DNA of 18,713 nt from Prolixibacteraceae bacterium (GCA_016930735.1 JAFGGF010000348.1:1-18713); one strand, 5' to 3'. Shown: positions 1 to 8,506, counted from the first letter of the stretch. Notes: generated from the sequence alone by a model not told the origin. A program made the numbers and translations.

Positions 1-2
1 GA

Positions 3-1046
3 TCAAATCAAAGGAACAAATTCATCGATTGTTTCCTTAAATGCTACAATATTTTCAGTTGAAACATCAGGCGGCATACCTCCCCCACATGACCAAATTG
101 TCCGACTTTTATCACCAAATTCCTGAATCATTTTTTTCGTTTCTTCCCTGACTTTTTCGGGTGTGCCTGCAGCAAGAATATCGCGTGGTGGCAAATTACC
201 TATCAATGTTACTTCAGGTCCGGCCAATTTCCGGATTTGTTTCATTGAATGTTCAAAACTAAAATTGAACAAATTCACACCCATATCTTTTAAATACGGT
301 GTACTGATTAATCCCTGCGCATCGTTATGGAAGAAATTCAATTTAGAATCGAAAGAGTTAAAAATCCTCTTTATATAAGGTACAGCAAATTCTTTACATT
401 CATCGTCTCCGATAAATCCTACAATATCATCAAGGATCAGAATCCCTTCAATTGAAGGGAATGTTTCCTTCTGAAGCTCAATCCAGTTTATGGAAAACTG
501 AGTTATTTTTTCCAGTAATTTGTGGCTGGCATCCGGATCCATCATCAAACTCATCATAAATTCTGTTGTCCCCATCAGGAAAGAAGCGATATTAAGGGGA
601 CCACGGGCAATTGCAAATTTTATTTCATGCCCCATATCCTGAATGGGTCTCTGATAATTCTGCAGCCTGTTTAATACAAAGGGTAATAACCCGTCTGTTT
701 TGGGATTTGGATTGAATATTTTATCTGTTTCCGAAATATCACTGATTATTTTATCTGCGTGCGGAAGGTTATATTCATTCCAGACAAGTTTTGCTCCAAA
801 AGCAGATGGTTCGGTACACATGCCAAACTCAGACCAAAATCCTGGCAAAAAAATGATATCGGGAAATGTTTCGATTGCCTTTTTATTAACCTGGAACCAA
901 ATTTCTTCGGAAGAATAAAAACTCAGATTTGATACGCCTGCCCATCCCGGAAGCCAGGGACTGTCGATAATAAAACCAGTTACCGGCTTTTCAGGAATAA
1001 TTCCGTTCACAGTTGAGGTTAACAATGTCCACTGTTCGTTAGTCAT
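3..1046 (-). CDS. Uroporphyrinogen decarboxylase-like (URO-D fold) protein, probable corrinoid-type methyltransferase family
   Basis: This 347-residue protein is complete, with its stop just inside the window edge. The C-terminal half has the layout of the URO-D/MtaA/CmuA superfamily: a strand ending in His240 (FFHNDAQG), then GNLPPRDILAAGTPE (a GNxxP-type turn), then a Cys320-containing loop CGGGMPPDV followed by STENI. In MtaA-type methylcobamide:thiol methyltransferases zinc is held by an HxC pair and a distal Cys. Here the distal Cys is kept, but HxC reads H-N-D, so zinc binding and methyl transfer are uncertain. It is unlikely to be the heme enzyme HemE, because the N-terminal signature is not recognisable. 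There is no signal peptide, so it should be cytosolic. It diverges from an AraC-type regulator, which may control it in response to a substrate. A corrinoid protein or a partner methyltransferase is not seen in the window. Confidence 0.75.
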   Translation of the reverse strand: MTNEQWTLLTSTVNGIIPEKPVTGFIIDSPWLPGWAGVSNLSFYSSEEIWFQVNKKAIETFPDIIFLPGFWSEFGMCTEPSAFGAKLVWNEYNLPHADKIISDISETDKIFNPNPKTDGLLPFVLNRLQNYQRPIQDMGHEIKFAIARGPLNIASFLMGTTEFMMSLMMDPDASHKLLEKITQFSINWIELQKETFPSIEGILILDDIVGFIGDDECKEFAVPYIKRIFNSFDSKLNFFHNDAQGLISTPYLKDMGVNLFNFSFEHSMKQIRKLAGPEVTLIGNLPPRDILAAGTPEKVREETKKMIQEFGDKSRTIWSCGGGMPPDVSTENIVAFKETIDEFVPLI

Positions 1047-1066
1047 AATTCAGTCAGGTTTACAAA

Positions 1067-1074
1067 CAAAATTA
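1067..1074 (-). promoter_or_regulatory. Candidate Bacteroidota -7 box for the URO-D-like gene
   Basis: Read on the minus strand the octamer is TAATTTTG, an 8/8 match to TAnnTTTG. It lies about 20 bases before the ATG at 1046 and would give a leader of roughly 14 bases. No good -33 TTG is found at the expected spacing, so this rests on the -7 box and position only. It sits in the 172-base divergent region 1047-1218, where an AraC-type operator would also be expected; no clear repeat operator was recognised there. Confidence 0.35.
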
Positions 1075-1218
1075 GGTAAATAGATAAAACCGGGACAGTT
1101 GTTTTTTAACTGGTATTTGTACTTTATTAACATTTTTGTATATTAGTGCTGAACCAGGTAACTGTAGTTTAAAATAATACTTATTCTGACAATTGATTTT
1201 TCGTTTTAAAAGATAATC

Positions 1219-2124
1219 ATGATTATGAAATTAATGCATGAACATATCGATTTTCCGGGCAGGTCAACTATTAAAGTTAAATGGAGGGATACTCCTTATT
1301 TTACATATCCATGGCATTCGCACAGTGAATTCGAATTAACCTATGTAATTAAAAGTTATGGTACCCGCTATGTCGGCGACAATATAGAAAAATTCGGGCC
1401 AGGCGATTTGGTACTCATTGGATGCAACATGCCCCATTTCTGGAAAAGCGATGAAGATTTTTACAAAGGCAGGCCTGAATTAAGTGTTAACGCCATAATT
1501 ATTCAGTTTCATTCCGATTTTTTTATCAATGCATTAAACAACTATCCTGAATTTTTCCATATAAAAAAACTCCTTAGTTTATCGACCCGTGGGATCAGGT
1601 TCCTTGAGCCAGTGGTGAAAAAAATGGATAAAATGCTTCGCAGGATGCTCGAAGTTTCAGGATTTGAAAGGATTATCCTGATGCTTCAGATATTAAACGA
1701 ACTGGCGTCAACTGATTCTTACGATGTTCTGGGAAGCGAAGCATTCCCGCTGGAAATGAATGGATACTCAAACGACCGCCTTGATAAGGTTATTAATTTC
1801 CTTAATTTCCATTACCGCGAAAAAATTACGTTGGAAAAGGTTTCAGATCTGGCAGGTTACCACCCATCAGCATTTTGCCGTTTTTTTAAAGAAAAATCAG
1901 GAAAGTCACTGTCGGAATACCTGAACGACATGAGAATCGGATACGCCTGTAAACTTCTGATAGAAGGAAATCTCACTGTATCGCAAATCTGTTTTGAATG
2001 CGGTTTTAATAATTTATCGAACTTCAACCGTACTTTCCGAAGGCTTACAAAATTTACCCCAACAGAATATCAGCAACAATTCCATTTGCAAAACAAACGG
2101 ATGTTTCAGGAAATGGGGTTATAA
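1219..2124 (+). CDS. AraC/XylS-family transcriptional regulator
   Basis: This 301-residue DNA-binding regulator has an N-terminal cupin-like sensor domain (about residues 10-100) with the typical WHSHSEFEL histidine cluster and a GPGDLVLI strand. A linker follows. The C-terminal AraC domain (about 190-290) carries two helix-turn-helix units: the first around LEKVSDLAGYHPSAFCRFF, the second around VSQICFECGFNNLSNFNRTF, followed by the family-typical FTPTEYQ. The length is normal for the family. The ATG at 1219 is preferred; M at residues 3 and 6 are possible alternatives. It diverges from the URO-D-like gene and converges on ahcY with only 11 bases between stops. By context it probably controls the divergent gene, but the ligand is unknown. 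Confidence 0.9.
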   Translation: MIMKLMHEHIDFPGRSTIKVKWRDTPYFTYPWHSHSEFELTYVIKSYGTRYVGDNIEKFGPGDLVLIGCNMPHFWKSDEDFYKGRPELSVNAIIIQFHSDFFINALNNYPEFFHIKKLLSLSTRGIRFLEPVVKKMDKMLRRMLEVSGFERIILMLQILNELASTDSYDVLGSEAFPLEMNGYSNDRLDKVINFLNFHYREKITLEKVSDLAGYHPSAFCRFFKEKSGKSLSEYLNDMRIGYACKLLIEGNLTVSQICFECGFNNLSNFNRTFRRLTKFTPTEYQQQFHLQNKRMFQEMGL

Positions 2125-2135
2125 ATCAGTATATT

Positions 2136-3554
2136 TTAATACCTGTAGTGTTCAGGCTTGAATGGTCCTTCTTTGGAAACTCCAAGGTATTTAGCCTGAT
2201 CGTCGCTCAGCCTGGTAAGTTTTACACCCAATTGTTCCAGATGCAGCCTTGCCACTTCTTCATCAAGCTTTTTCGACAATCTGTAAACCCCTATTTCGTA
2301 GTTGTTTTGCCATAGGTCGATCTGAGCCAGCGACTGATTTGTAAATGAATTGCTCATTACAAAAGATGGATGCCCTGTGGCACAACCCAGGTTAACCAGC
2401 CTGCCTTCAGCCAGGAGGTAAATACTATGCCCGTCGGGATATGTGTATTTATCAACCTGAGGTTTTATATTTAATTTTTCAATTCCTTTCCATTTTTCGA
2501 GCCGGGCAACCTGAATTTCATTATCAAAATGGCCAATGTTGCAAACTATCGACTGATCCTTCATCTGTTCCATGTGCTCTCCTGTAATCACGTCTTTATT
2601 ACCGGTGGTTGTCACAAAAATATTCCCTTCATCCAAAGCATCTTCCATGGTTTTAACTTCAAAACCTTCCATGGCAGCCTGTAATGCGCAAATAGGGTCA
2701 ATTTCGGTAACAATAACCCTGGCACCATAACCCCTCATCGATTTTGCACAACCTTTGCCTACATCGCCATAACCGGCAACTACTACCACCTTCCCAGCGA
2801 TCATTACATCAGTAGCACGTTTGATCCCGTCGGCAAGCGATTCGCGGCAACCGTAAAGATTGTCAAATTTTGATTTTGTAACTGAATCATTTACATTGAT
2901 TGCCGGGAACAGTAATTCTCCCTCTTCTTTCATCTGATACAAACGGTGAACCCCGGTTGTTGTTTCTTCTGAAACACCTTTGATCTCTTTAGCCACACTG
3001 TGCCATCTTCCCGGATCGATTTCCAGAATTTCCTTTAAAGCTTTATTCAATTCTGCTTCATCTTCACCTCCTGCCGGCTCATCAAGAATCGACGGGTTTT
3101 TTTCGGCTGCAAATCCACGATGAACCATTAAAGTTGCATCACCCCCGTCATCAACAATTAAATTCGGACCCAGCCCGTTTCCAAAATCAAGGGCTTTTTG
3201 AGTGCACCACCAGTATTCTTTAAGTGTTTCACCTTTCCATGCAAATACAGGAACTCCGGTTTTGGCAATAGCTGCGGCTGCATGGTCCTGTGTTGAAAAA
3301 ATATTGCAACTTGCCCAACGGACATCGGCTCCAAGCTCTTTTAAGGTTTCAATTAAAACGGCTGTCTGAATAGTCATATGAAGGCTCCCCATAATCCGGG
3401 CACCCTTTAGTGGTTTTTCTTTTCCAAACTTTTGCCTGATCGACATCAGACCGGGCATTTCCTTTTCTGCAATCTCAATTTCTTTTCTTCCGAATTCAGC
3501 CAGATTAATATCTGCTACTTTGTAATCTGATTTTTTTTCCACAGCTATTGTCAT
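2136..3554 (-). CDS. ahcY: Adenosylhomocysteinase (S-adenosyl-L-homocysteine hydrolase)
   Basis: This cytosolic NAD-dependent enzyme reversibly splits S-adenosylhomocysteine into adenosine and homocysteine, relieving product inhibition of methyltransferases in the activated-methyl cycle. Length is 472 residues, as in the long bacterial form with the extra insert near residues 150-190. Visible motifs are the substrate-domain LHMTIQTAVLIETL (58-71), DDGGD (135-139), SEETTTGVHRLY (195-206), the catalytic block NDSVTKSKFDN with Lys227/Asp231, Cys236, the NAD-binding GYGDVGKG (261-268), and the C-terminal KPEHYRY, whose Lys and Tyr reach the partner subunit's NAD. The ATG at 3554 starts MTIAVEKK. 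It lies downstream of recQ in the same direction but has its own candidate promoter. It is a housekeeping gene and looks intact. Confidence 0.98.
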   Translation of the reverse strand: MTIAVEKKSDYKVADINLAEFGRKEIEIAEKEMPGLMSIRQKFGKEKPLKGARIMGSLHMTIQTAVLIETLKELGADVRWASCNIFSTQDHAAAAIAKTGVPVFAWKGETLKEYWWCTQKALDFGNGLGPNLIVDDGGDATLMVHRGFAAEKNPSILDEPAGGEDEAELNKALKEILEIDPGRWHSVAKEIKGVSEETTTGVHRLYQMKEEGELLFPAINVNDSVTKSKFDNLYGCRESLADGIKRATDVMIAGKVVVVAGYGDVGKGCAKSMRGYGARVIVTEIDPICALQAAMEGFEVKTMEDALDEGNIFVTTTGNKDVITGEHMEQMKDQSIVCNIGHFDNEIQVARLEKWKGIEKLNIKPQVDKYTYPDGHSIYLLAEGRLVNLGCATGHPSFVMSNSFTNQSLAQIDLWQNNYEIGVYRLSKKLDEEVARLHLEQLGVKLTRLSDDQAKYLGVSKEGPFKPEHYRY

Positions 3555-3571
3555 AATACTAAAATTTTCGG

Positions 3572-3579
3572 CAAAAATA
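3572..3579 (-). promoter_or_regulatory. Candidate Bacteroidota -7 box for ahcY
   Basis: The minus-strand octamer TATTTTTG matches TAnnTTTG at all fixed positions and lies about 18 bases before the ahcY ATG, predicting a short leader of about 10-12 bases. The -33 region is T-rich without a clean TTG. The 80-base recQ-ahcY gap is AT-rich and holds no recognisable SAH or SAM riboswitch; the predicted leader is too short for one. Confidence 0.4.
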
Positions 3580-3634
3580 ACCTTTTATTTGGATGGATAA
3601 AAAGTATTAAAATTTTGTTGCTGAAATAAAACGA

Positions 3635-5821
3635 TTAATTTCCCAAATCTGAAATGAATTTGATCCTCATCAACCGGATATCATCTTCCGAATATTCATC
3701 CTCCCCGAGTTCTTCCAACGCGTCTTCCAAAGAATCGTTTTTTGCTTCCCTGAAATATTCAAAAATTTCATCCTGATGATCTTCATCGAGGACATCATTT
3801 ATATAGTAATCGATATTTAAACGTGTGCCTGAATTTACTATGGCTTCAACTTCGGTTAAAATATCTTTAACTTCTATTCCCTGGGAATCGGCAATATCTT
3901 CAAAAGCAATTTTCCGGTCAATACTTTGAATAATAAAAACCTTTAATTTTGATTTATTTGCTACTGAACGGACTACTAAATCCTGCGGCCGTTCAATTTC
4001 ATTTTCCTCAACGTATTTTTTAATCAGTTCCACAAAATCTTTCCCATACCTTTTTGCCTTGCCTTGTCCAACACCCTGTATTTTCTGCAGCTCTTCAAGG
4101 TCAATCGGATACTGGAGCGACATATCGGCAAGTGAAGGATCCTGGAAAATCACAAAAGGTGGCAAATTCAGTTTCTGAGCTTTTCTTTTCCTCAGATCTT
4201 TTAGCATGGCAAATAATTCCGGGTCACCTCCTGTAGCTCCTGTTGGCGCCCCTCCTGTTATTGAATCAGAATCATCATCATCGTAATTGTGGTTCCTCAC
4301 CAACATAAATGTATCTGGATTTTCAAGAAAAGCATCCCCCTTTTCTGTTACTTTTAATAATCCGTAATTTTCAATTTCCTTATTAATATAACCGGCAATC
4401 ATTGCCTGCCTGAACACAGCACTCCAGAACTTTTCGTCCTGATCTGCTCCGGTTCCAAACGATTCCAGTTCATAATGTTTAAAAGACTTTACCGCAGCAG
4501 TTTTTTTCCCTACCAGTATATCGGTAATATGCTCAGCCTTATATTTTCCTTTTACCTCGTTAATGGCATTTAATCCAGTCAGTAATTCATCTGTTGCTTC
4601 AATCTGTTCTTTTGGATTCAGGCAATTGTCGCAGTTGCCACAGTTTTCTTCTGCATAAGTTTCGCCAAAATAATGTAAAAGGATTATTCTCCGGCAAATT
4701 GCCGATTCGGCATAAGAAACGGTATCGAGCAGGAGTTGTTTCCCGATCTCCTGTTCCGCAACCGGTTTCCCGTGCATAAATTTTTCAAGTTTCTGTATGT
4801 CTTTATAACTGTAAAAAGTAATACACTTCCCTTCTCCTCCGTCACGACCTGATCGTCCTGTTTCCTGATAATATCCTTCAAGACTTTTTGGTATATCATA
4901 ATGAATTACAAACCTGACGTCGGGTTTGTCAATTCCCATTCCGAAAGCTATTGTTGCTACAATAATGTCAACATCTTCCATTAAAAAAGCATCCTGGTTT
5001 GCCGATCGCGTTGCAGCATCCATTCCTGCATGATAGGCCAGTGCTTTAATCCCGTTAACTTTAAGAACTTCTGCCAGTTCTTCTACTTTTTTCCTGCTTA
5101 AACAATAAATTATCCCTGATTTACCCTGATTCTGGTTGATAAACCTGATTATCTGTGCCTCCGGCTTGACTTTGGGCCTGACTTCGTAATACAAGTTTGC
5201 CCGGTTAAATGATGCTTTAAAAATATTTGCATTTAATATTCCCAGGTTTTTCTGGATATCATGCTGGACTTTAGCGGTAGCTGTTGCAGTAAGAGCTATT
5301 ATAGGAGATTCGCCTATTTCATTTATAATGGGTCTGATCCGCCTGTATTCAGGCCTGAAATCGTGCCCCCATTCCGAAATACAATGTGCCTCGTCGATGG
5401 CATAAAAAGAAACATTAATTTTTTTAAGGAATTCTATATTGTCTTCTTTGGTTAATGACTCAGGTGCAACGTATAAAAGTTTTGTTTTTTCGGTCAGGAC
5501 ATCATCTTTCACTTCCTGAATTGCCGTTTTTGATAACGATGAATTTAAAAAATGAGCAACATGATCTTCGGTCTGAAATCCCCGTATGGAGTCTACCTGG
5601 TTTTTCATTAATGCAATCAGTGGTGATATAATAATAGCGGTTCCTTTCATCAATAGGGCAGGTAACTGATAAATCAATGACTTACCTCCTCCCGTTGGCA
5701 TCAGGACAAAAGTATTATCACCTTTCAGAACACTTCTGATAGCTTCCTCCTGCTGACCCTTAAACCTGTCGAACCCAAAATATTTCTGCAGGTGTTCTGT
5801 TAATGTATTATCCTTATACAT
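3635..5821 (-). CDS. recQ: ATP-dependent DNA helicase RecQ
   Basis: This is a superfamily 2 3'-to-5' DNA helicase for recombination and fork repair. Length is 728 residues, longer than E. coli RecQ (about 610). In order: motif 0 with FGFDRFKGQQEEAI (15-28), Walker A MPTGGGKS (41-48), Walker B/DEAH box AIDEAHCISEWGHDFRPEY (141-159), motif III LTATAT (177-182), motif V/VI with ATIAFGMGIDKPDVR and QETGRSGRDG (319-328). Next comes the RecQ zinc module (Cys376, Cys394, Cys397, Cys400), a winged-helix region, an acidic linker DDDDSDS (514-520) and an HRDC domain (about 532-608). A C-terminal tail of about 115 residues, acidic at the end, resembles the helix-turn-helix extension of many Bacteroidota RecQ proteins. 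It diverges from tatC; a spaced promoter was not convincing. Confidence 0.97.
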   Translation of the reverse strand: MYKDNTLTEHLQKYFGFDRFKGQQEEAIRSVLKGDNTFVLMPTGGGKSLIYQLPALLMKGTAIIISPLIALMKNQVDSIRGFQTEDHVAHFLNSSLSKTAIQEVKDDVLTEKTKLLYVAPESLTKEDNIEFLKKINVSFYAIDEAHCISEWGHDFRPEYRRIRPIINEIGESPIIALTATATAKVQHDIQKNLGILNANIFKASFNRANLYYEVRPKVKPEAQIIRFINQNQGKSGIIYCLSRKKVEELAEVLKVNGIKALAYHAGMDAATRSANQDAFLMEDVDIIVATIAFGMGIDKPDVRFVIHYDIPKSLEGYYQETGRSGRDGGEGKCITFYSYKDIQKLEKFMHGKPVAEQEIGKQLLLDTVSYAESAICRRIILLHYFGETYAEENCGNCDNCLNPKEQIEATDELLTGLNAINEVKGKYKAEHITDILVGKKTAAVKSFKHYELESFGTGADQDEKFWSAVFRQAMIAGYINKEIENYGLLKVTEKGDAFLENPDTFMLVRNHNYDDDDSDSITGGAPTGATGGDPELFAMLKDLRKRKAQKLNLPPFVIFQDPSLADMSLQYPIDLEELQKIQGVGQGKAKRYGKDFVELIKKYVEENEIERPQDLVVRSVANKSKLKVFIIQSIDRKIAFEDIADSQGIEVKDILTEVEAIVNSGTRLNIDYYINDVLDEDHQDEIFEYFREAKNDSLEDALEELGEDEYSEDDIRLMRIKFISDLGN

Positions 5822-5952
5822 AAAAAGTTATTCCAAACAAATTTGCTAAATACAATTCTAATTTATTAAAAGTAAGTGAAATGACAAACGAATTGCATCA
5901 TTAAAAATACAATAAAAACTATTTCTTCAAATGTTTAGTGTTTAGAAGTATT

Positions 5953-5960
5953 TATATTTG
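5953..5960 (+). promoter_or_regulatory. Candidate Bacteroidota -7 box for tatC-lptB
   Basis: TATATTTG is a perfect TAnnTTTG match. It lies 37 bases before the chosen tatC ATG (5997) and predicts a leader of about 30 bases. It overlaps the TTG at 5958 that would give a longer reading frame, which argues that this TTG is not the translation start. No clear -33 TTG is seen. Confidence 0.45.
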
Positions 5961-5996
5961 TGGAGTTTTTTAAATAAACCATGCAATTCATTTTTA

Positions 5997-6863
5997 ATGA
6001 ACGATACTTCAAATAAAGAAACAACCTCAACAAAAAAGGGAAATAAAAAAAAGGGACTACAGGCTGAAATGTCCTTCCTGGAGCACCTGGAAGAATTGAG
6101 GTGGCATATAATAAGGTCCGTACTCGCTGTTGTTGTTTTTGCAGTTGTGGCTTTCATCCTGAAAGATTTTATTTTCAATTCAGTTATTCTGAAACCCAAA
6201 AGCCCTGATTTCTGGACAAACCGGATGTTTGTTAAACTGGGAGATTTAATCGGGTCTGAATCCATAAAAATCAATCAGGGGCATTTAAACCTGATCGCCA
6301 TAAAAATGGCCGACCAGTTTATGATCCATATAACTGTTTCAATAATTGCAGGGTTAATAATTGCGTCTCCTTTTGTTATTAATGAATTCTGGCGTTTTAT
6401 AAGGCCCGCGCTTTACGAAAAAGAAAAAAAATATGCGAATGGTGCTGTCTTTTACACATCAGTCCTTTTTTTAACAGGTGTCCTTTTCGGGTATTATCTT
6501 ATTGTCCCGCTTTCAATCCATTTCCTGGGTTCGTACAGTATCAGTGATGAAGTTATAAACCAAATCAATACAAGGTCGTACATCAGTACATTAACATCCA
6601 TTTCTTTTGCTTCAGGAGTCGTTTTCCTGCTCCCGGTCTTTTCATATTTCCTTAGTAAGGTCGGAATACTGACCCCTCAGTTTATGAAAACTTACCGGCG
6701 GCATGCTTATGTAGTTATGCTGCTTTTATCGGCAATCATCACACCTCCTGATATTTTCAGCCAGATAATGGTATGCCTCCCGTTGATTTTTTTATATGAA
6801 ATAGGAATACTTATTTCGCGAAGAGTCGTTAAAAAACGTGAAAAAGAGTTAGATAATTTATAA
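5997..6863 (+). CDS. tatC: Sec-independent protein translocase subunit TatC
   Basis: This inner-membrane receptor of the twin-arginine translocase binds Tat signal peptides of folded proteins. It has 288 residues from the ATG at 5997. The in-frame TTG at 5958 would add 13 residues but falls in the predicted -7 box and is rejected. After a Lys/Thr-rich cytosolic tail comes the diagnostic cytosolic motif SFLEHLEELRWHIIRS with its conserved Glu and Arg. Six membrane spans follow, with RPALYEKEKKYA between spans 2 and 3 and F-SGVVFLLPVFSYFL in span 4. The late TPPD motif (ITPPDIFSQ) precedes spans 5 and 6, and a basic tail closes the protein. An extended first periplasmic loop is typical of Bacteroidota. 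lptB follows after 30 bases, probably in one operon. No tatA is present in this window. Confidence 0.96.
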   Translation: MNDTSNKETTSTKKGNKKKGLQAEMSFLEHLEELRWHIIRSVLAVVVFAVVAFILKDFIFNSVILKPKSPDFWTNRMFVKLGDLIGSESIKINQGHLNLIAIKMADQFMIHITVSIIAGLIIASPFVINEFWRFIRPALYEKEKKYANGAVFYTSVLFLTGVLFGYYLIVPLSIHFLGSYSISDEVINQINTRSYISTLTSISFASGVVFLLPVFSYFLSKVGILTPQFMKTYRRHAYVVMLLLSAIITPPDIFSQIMVCLPLIFLYEIGILISRRVVKKREKELDNL

Positions 6864-6893
6864 TGTAGCCACAAAATTCCGTTATTTGCAAAC

Positions 6894-7616
6894 ATGATTC
6901 TTCGGGCAGAAAATATTGTAAAAAAATATGGCAGACGGACCGTTGTTAAAGATGTTACTTTCCATGTAAATCAGGGAGAAATTGTTGGATTACTTGGCCC
7001 CAACGGCGCAGGAAAAACAACTTCATTTTATATGATCGTTGGATTAATAAAGCCTTTCTCAGGAAAAATTTACCTCGAAGAGGAAGATATTACCAGGCTC
7101 CCCGTATATAAGCGTGCAAAAAAAGGTATTGGTTACCTTTCCCAGGAAGCATCGGTTTTCAGAAAATTATCAATTGAGGATAATTTAAAAGCGGTACTGG
7201 AAATGACCAGTTACACAAAAGAATATCAAAAAGAAAGAATGGAATCTCTAATCGAAGAATTCGGCCTTCAACATATCCGTAAAAGTAAGGGATTTCAATT
7301 ATCAGGAGGTGAAAGGCGCCGTACAGAAATTGCCAGGGCATTGGCTATCGATCCGAAATTTATCTTACTTGACGAACCCTTTGCCGGCGTCGACCCCATT
7401 GCCGTCGAAGATATCCAGGAAATTGTATCGCAGCTAAAAGAAAAAAATATCGGAGTTTTAATTACCGACCATAATGTCCATGAAACCTTATCAATAACCG
7501 ACCGCTCTTATCTGCTTTTTGAAGGTTCCCTTATGAAATCAGGCAGTGCCGAAGATCTTGCAAACGACCCGGATGTCAGAAGGGTATACCTTGGACAGAA
7601 TTTTGAATTACGATAA
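6894..7616 (+). CDS. lptB: LPS export ABC transporter ATP-binding protein LptB
   Basis: This cytosolic ATPase of the LptB2FG exporter drives lipopolysaccharide extraction from the inner membrane toward the outer membrane. The 240 residues show Walker A GPNGAGKTT (35-43), the Q-loop YLSQEASVFRKLS (81-93; this exact LSQEASVFRKL wording is an LptB hallmark), the ABC signature LSGGERRR (136-143), Walker B FILLDEPFAGVDP (156-168) with catalytic Glu161, and the switch His193 in ITDHNV. The size is normal and the start is unambiguous. It sits 30 bases after tatC with no -7 box or terminator between, consistent with co-transcription. LptF/G are not in the window. Confidence 0.97.
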   Translation: MILRAENIVKKYGRRTVVKDVTFHVNQGEIVGLLGPNGAGKTTSFYMIVGLIKPFSGKIYLEEEDITRLPVYKRAKKGIGYLSQEASVFRKLSIEDNLKAVLEMTSYTKEYQKERMESLIEEFGLQHIRKSKGFQLSGGERRRTEIARALAIDPKFILLDEPFAGVDPIAVEDIQEIVSQLKEKNIGVLITDHNVHETLSITDRSYLLFEGSLMKSGSAEDLANDPDVRRVYLGQNFELR

Positions 7617-7667
7617 GCGCCATTAATTTTCGGAATCATTTTTAATACAGTCTTTTAATTATTTTTT

Positions 7668-7698
7668 TTGTTGCATTTGAAGATTATTTTTATCTTTA
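7668..7698 (+). promoter_or_regulatory. Candidate promoter for tonB
   Basis: TTG (7668-7670), a 20-base spacer, and TATCTTTA (7691-7698), which matches TAnnTTTG at all but the last base. The start of transcription would be near 7705, about 43 bases before the tonB ATG. The same TTG-N20 arrangement is seen before the radical SAM gene at 17448. No convincing terminator for tatC-lptB was found in 7617-7667. Confidence 0.4.
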
Positions 7699-7747
7699 AA
7701 GCCCGTTTTTGGAGAATTAAAATTGAATAAACAAATAAATAATTGAA

Positions 7748-8437
7748 ATGGAGCCTAAAAAATCAACAAAAGCTGATCTTGAGAACAAAAGGAATGTATT
7801 CCTTATGTTAGGATTGGTGGTTTCCCTGGGAATTATTTTGCTTGCATTTGAATGGACTACAAAACCGTCGGCAGCAAACTCACTTGGTGAGATTCAGACC
7901 CAGGAAGTGGAAGAGGAAATTATTCCGATTACCCGTCAGGAAGAAGTAAAACCACCGCCGCCGCCACCACCTCCAAAAGTTGTTGAAGTATTAAACATTG
8001 TTGACGATGACGTAGAAATTGACGAAGAGCTTGATATCGAAGATACAGAAGCCGATGATGAAACAATCATTGATGTAGCTCCGATTATTCAGACTGAAGA
8101 AGAAGAAGAAGAAGAAGAAGCAAAAGTATTTTTTATTGTGGAAGAAATGCCGGAATTTCCGGGAGGAGAACTTGCACTTAGAAAATACATTTCCAATTCG
8201 ATTAAATACCCTGTAATTGCTCAGGAAAACGGGATCCAGGGGAAAGTATATGTAACTTTTGTTGTTGATACCGATGGCGGTATTTCCAACGCCACAGTTG
8301 CAAGGGGAGTTGACCCGTCGCTCGATAAAGAAGCACTAAGGGTTGTAAATGCACTTCCTAAGTGGAAACCAGGGAAACAACGTGGAAAACCTGTAAGGGT
8401 TTCCTACACTGTCCCGATAAATTTTGTGTTACAGTAA
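7748..8437 (+). CDS. tonB: TonB family energy-transducing protein
   Basis: This inner-membrane-anchored periplasmic protein couples the ExbB/ExbD proton motor to outer-membrane TonB-dependent transporters. The 229 residues comprise a cytosolic N-terminus, one membrane span (about 18-37), a proline run of eight (KPPPPPPPPKV), a strongly acidic linker (about 79-125) ending in eight consecutive Glu, and a C-terminal TonB domain (about 135-229). The domain holds the Bacteroidota-typical EMPEFPGGELALRKYI block, YPVIAQENGIQGKVYVTFVV, and the final VPINF. The strongly acidic linker differs from the Pro-Lys/Pro-Glu linkers of proteobacterial TonB and might be longer-reaching or bind different partners. 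No exbB/exbD or transporter is adjacent, so it is an orphan copy. A strong terminator closes the gene. Confidence 0.93.
   Translation: MEPKKSTKADLENKRNVFLMLGLVVSLGIILLAFEWTTKPSAANSLGEIQTQEVEEEIIPITRQEEVKPPPPPPPPKVVEVLNIVDDDVEIDEELDIEDTEADDETIIDVAPIIQTEEEEEEEEAKVFFIVEEMPEFPGGELALRKYISNSIKYPVIAQENGIQGKVYVTFVVDTDGGISNATVARGVDPSLDKEALRVVNALPKWKPGKQRGKPVRVSYTVPINFVLQ
8096..8119 (+). repeat. Trinucleotide microsatellite (GAA x8) inside tonB
   Basis: Eight perfect GAA codons in a row encode poly-glutamate in the TonB linker (residues 117-124). Slippage by whole repeat units would change linker length without breaking the frame. Confidence 0.95.
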
Positions 8438-8459
8438 AATACAGAAAAATATTTTTACG

Positions 8460-8491
8460 CTCCTGGTCCTTATCGGGTCAGGAGTTTTTTT
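8460..8491 (+). terminator. Rho-independent terminator after tonB
   Basis: The 10-bp stem pairs 8460-8469 (CTCCTGGTCC) with 8475-8484 (GGGTCAGGAG). It includes two G-T wobbles, has a five-base loop TTATC, and is followed by seven T (8485-8491). It lies 22 bases after the tonB stop and only 6-15 bases before the hflX start codons. Confidence 0.9.
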
Positions 8492-8506
8492 GTGTTTATG
8501 GGAGAA

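Noticed and set aside
1131..1138. CATTTTTG as promoter of the AraC-type gene
   Set aside because: 7/8 -7 match but the nearest TTG is at a wrong spacing (11 or 29 bases) and the leader would be long.
3555..3634. SAH/SAM riboswitch before ahcY
   Set aside because: The gap is short, AT-rich and lacks the G/C-rich helices of known classes; the predicted leader is about 10 bases.
5853..5860. Minus-strand TAGAATTG as recQ promoter
   Set aside because: 7/8 match without a -33 element in an AT-rich region where such matches arise by chance.
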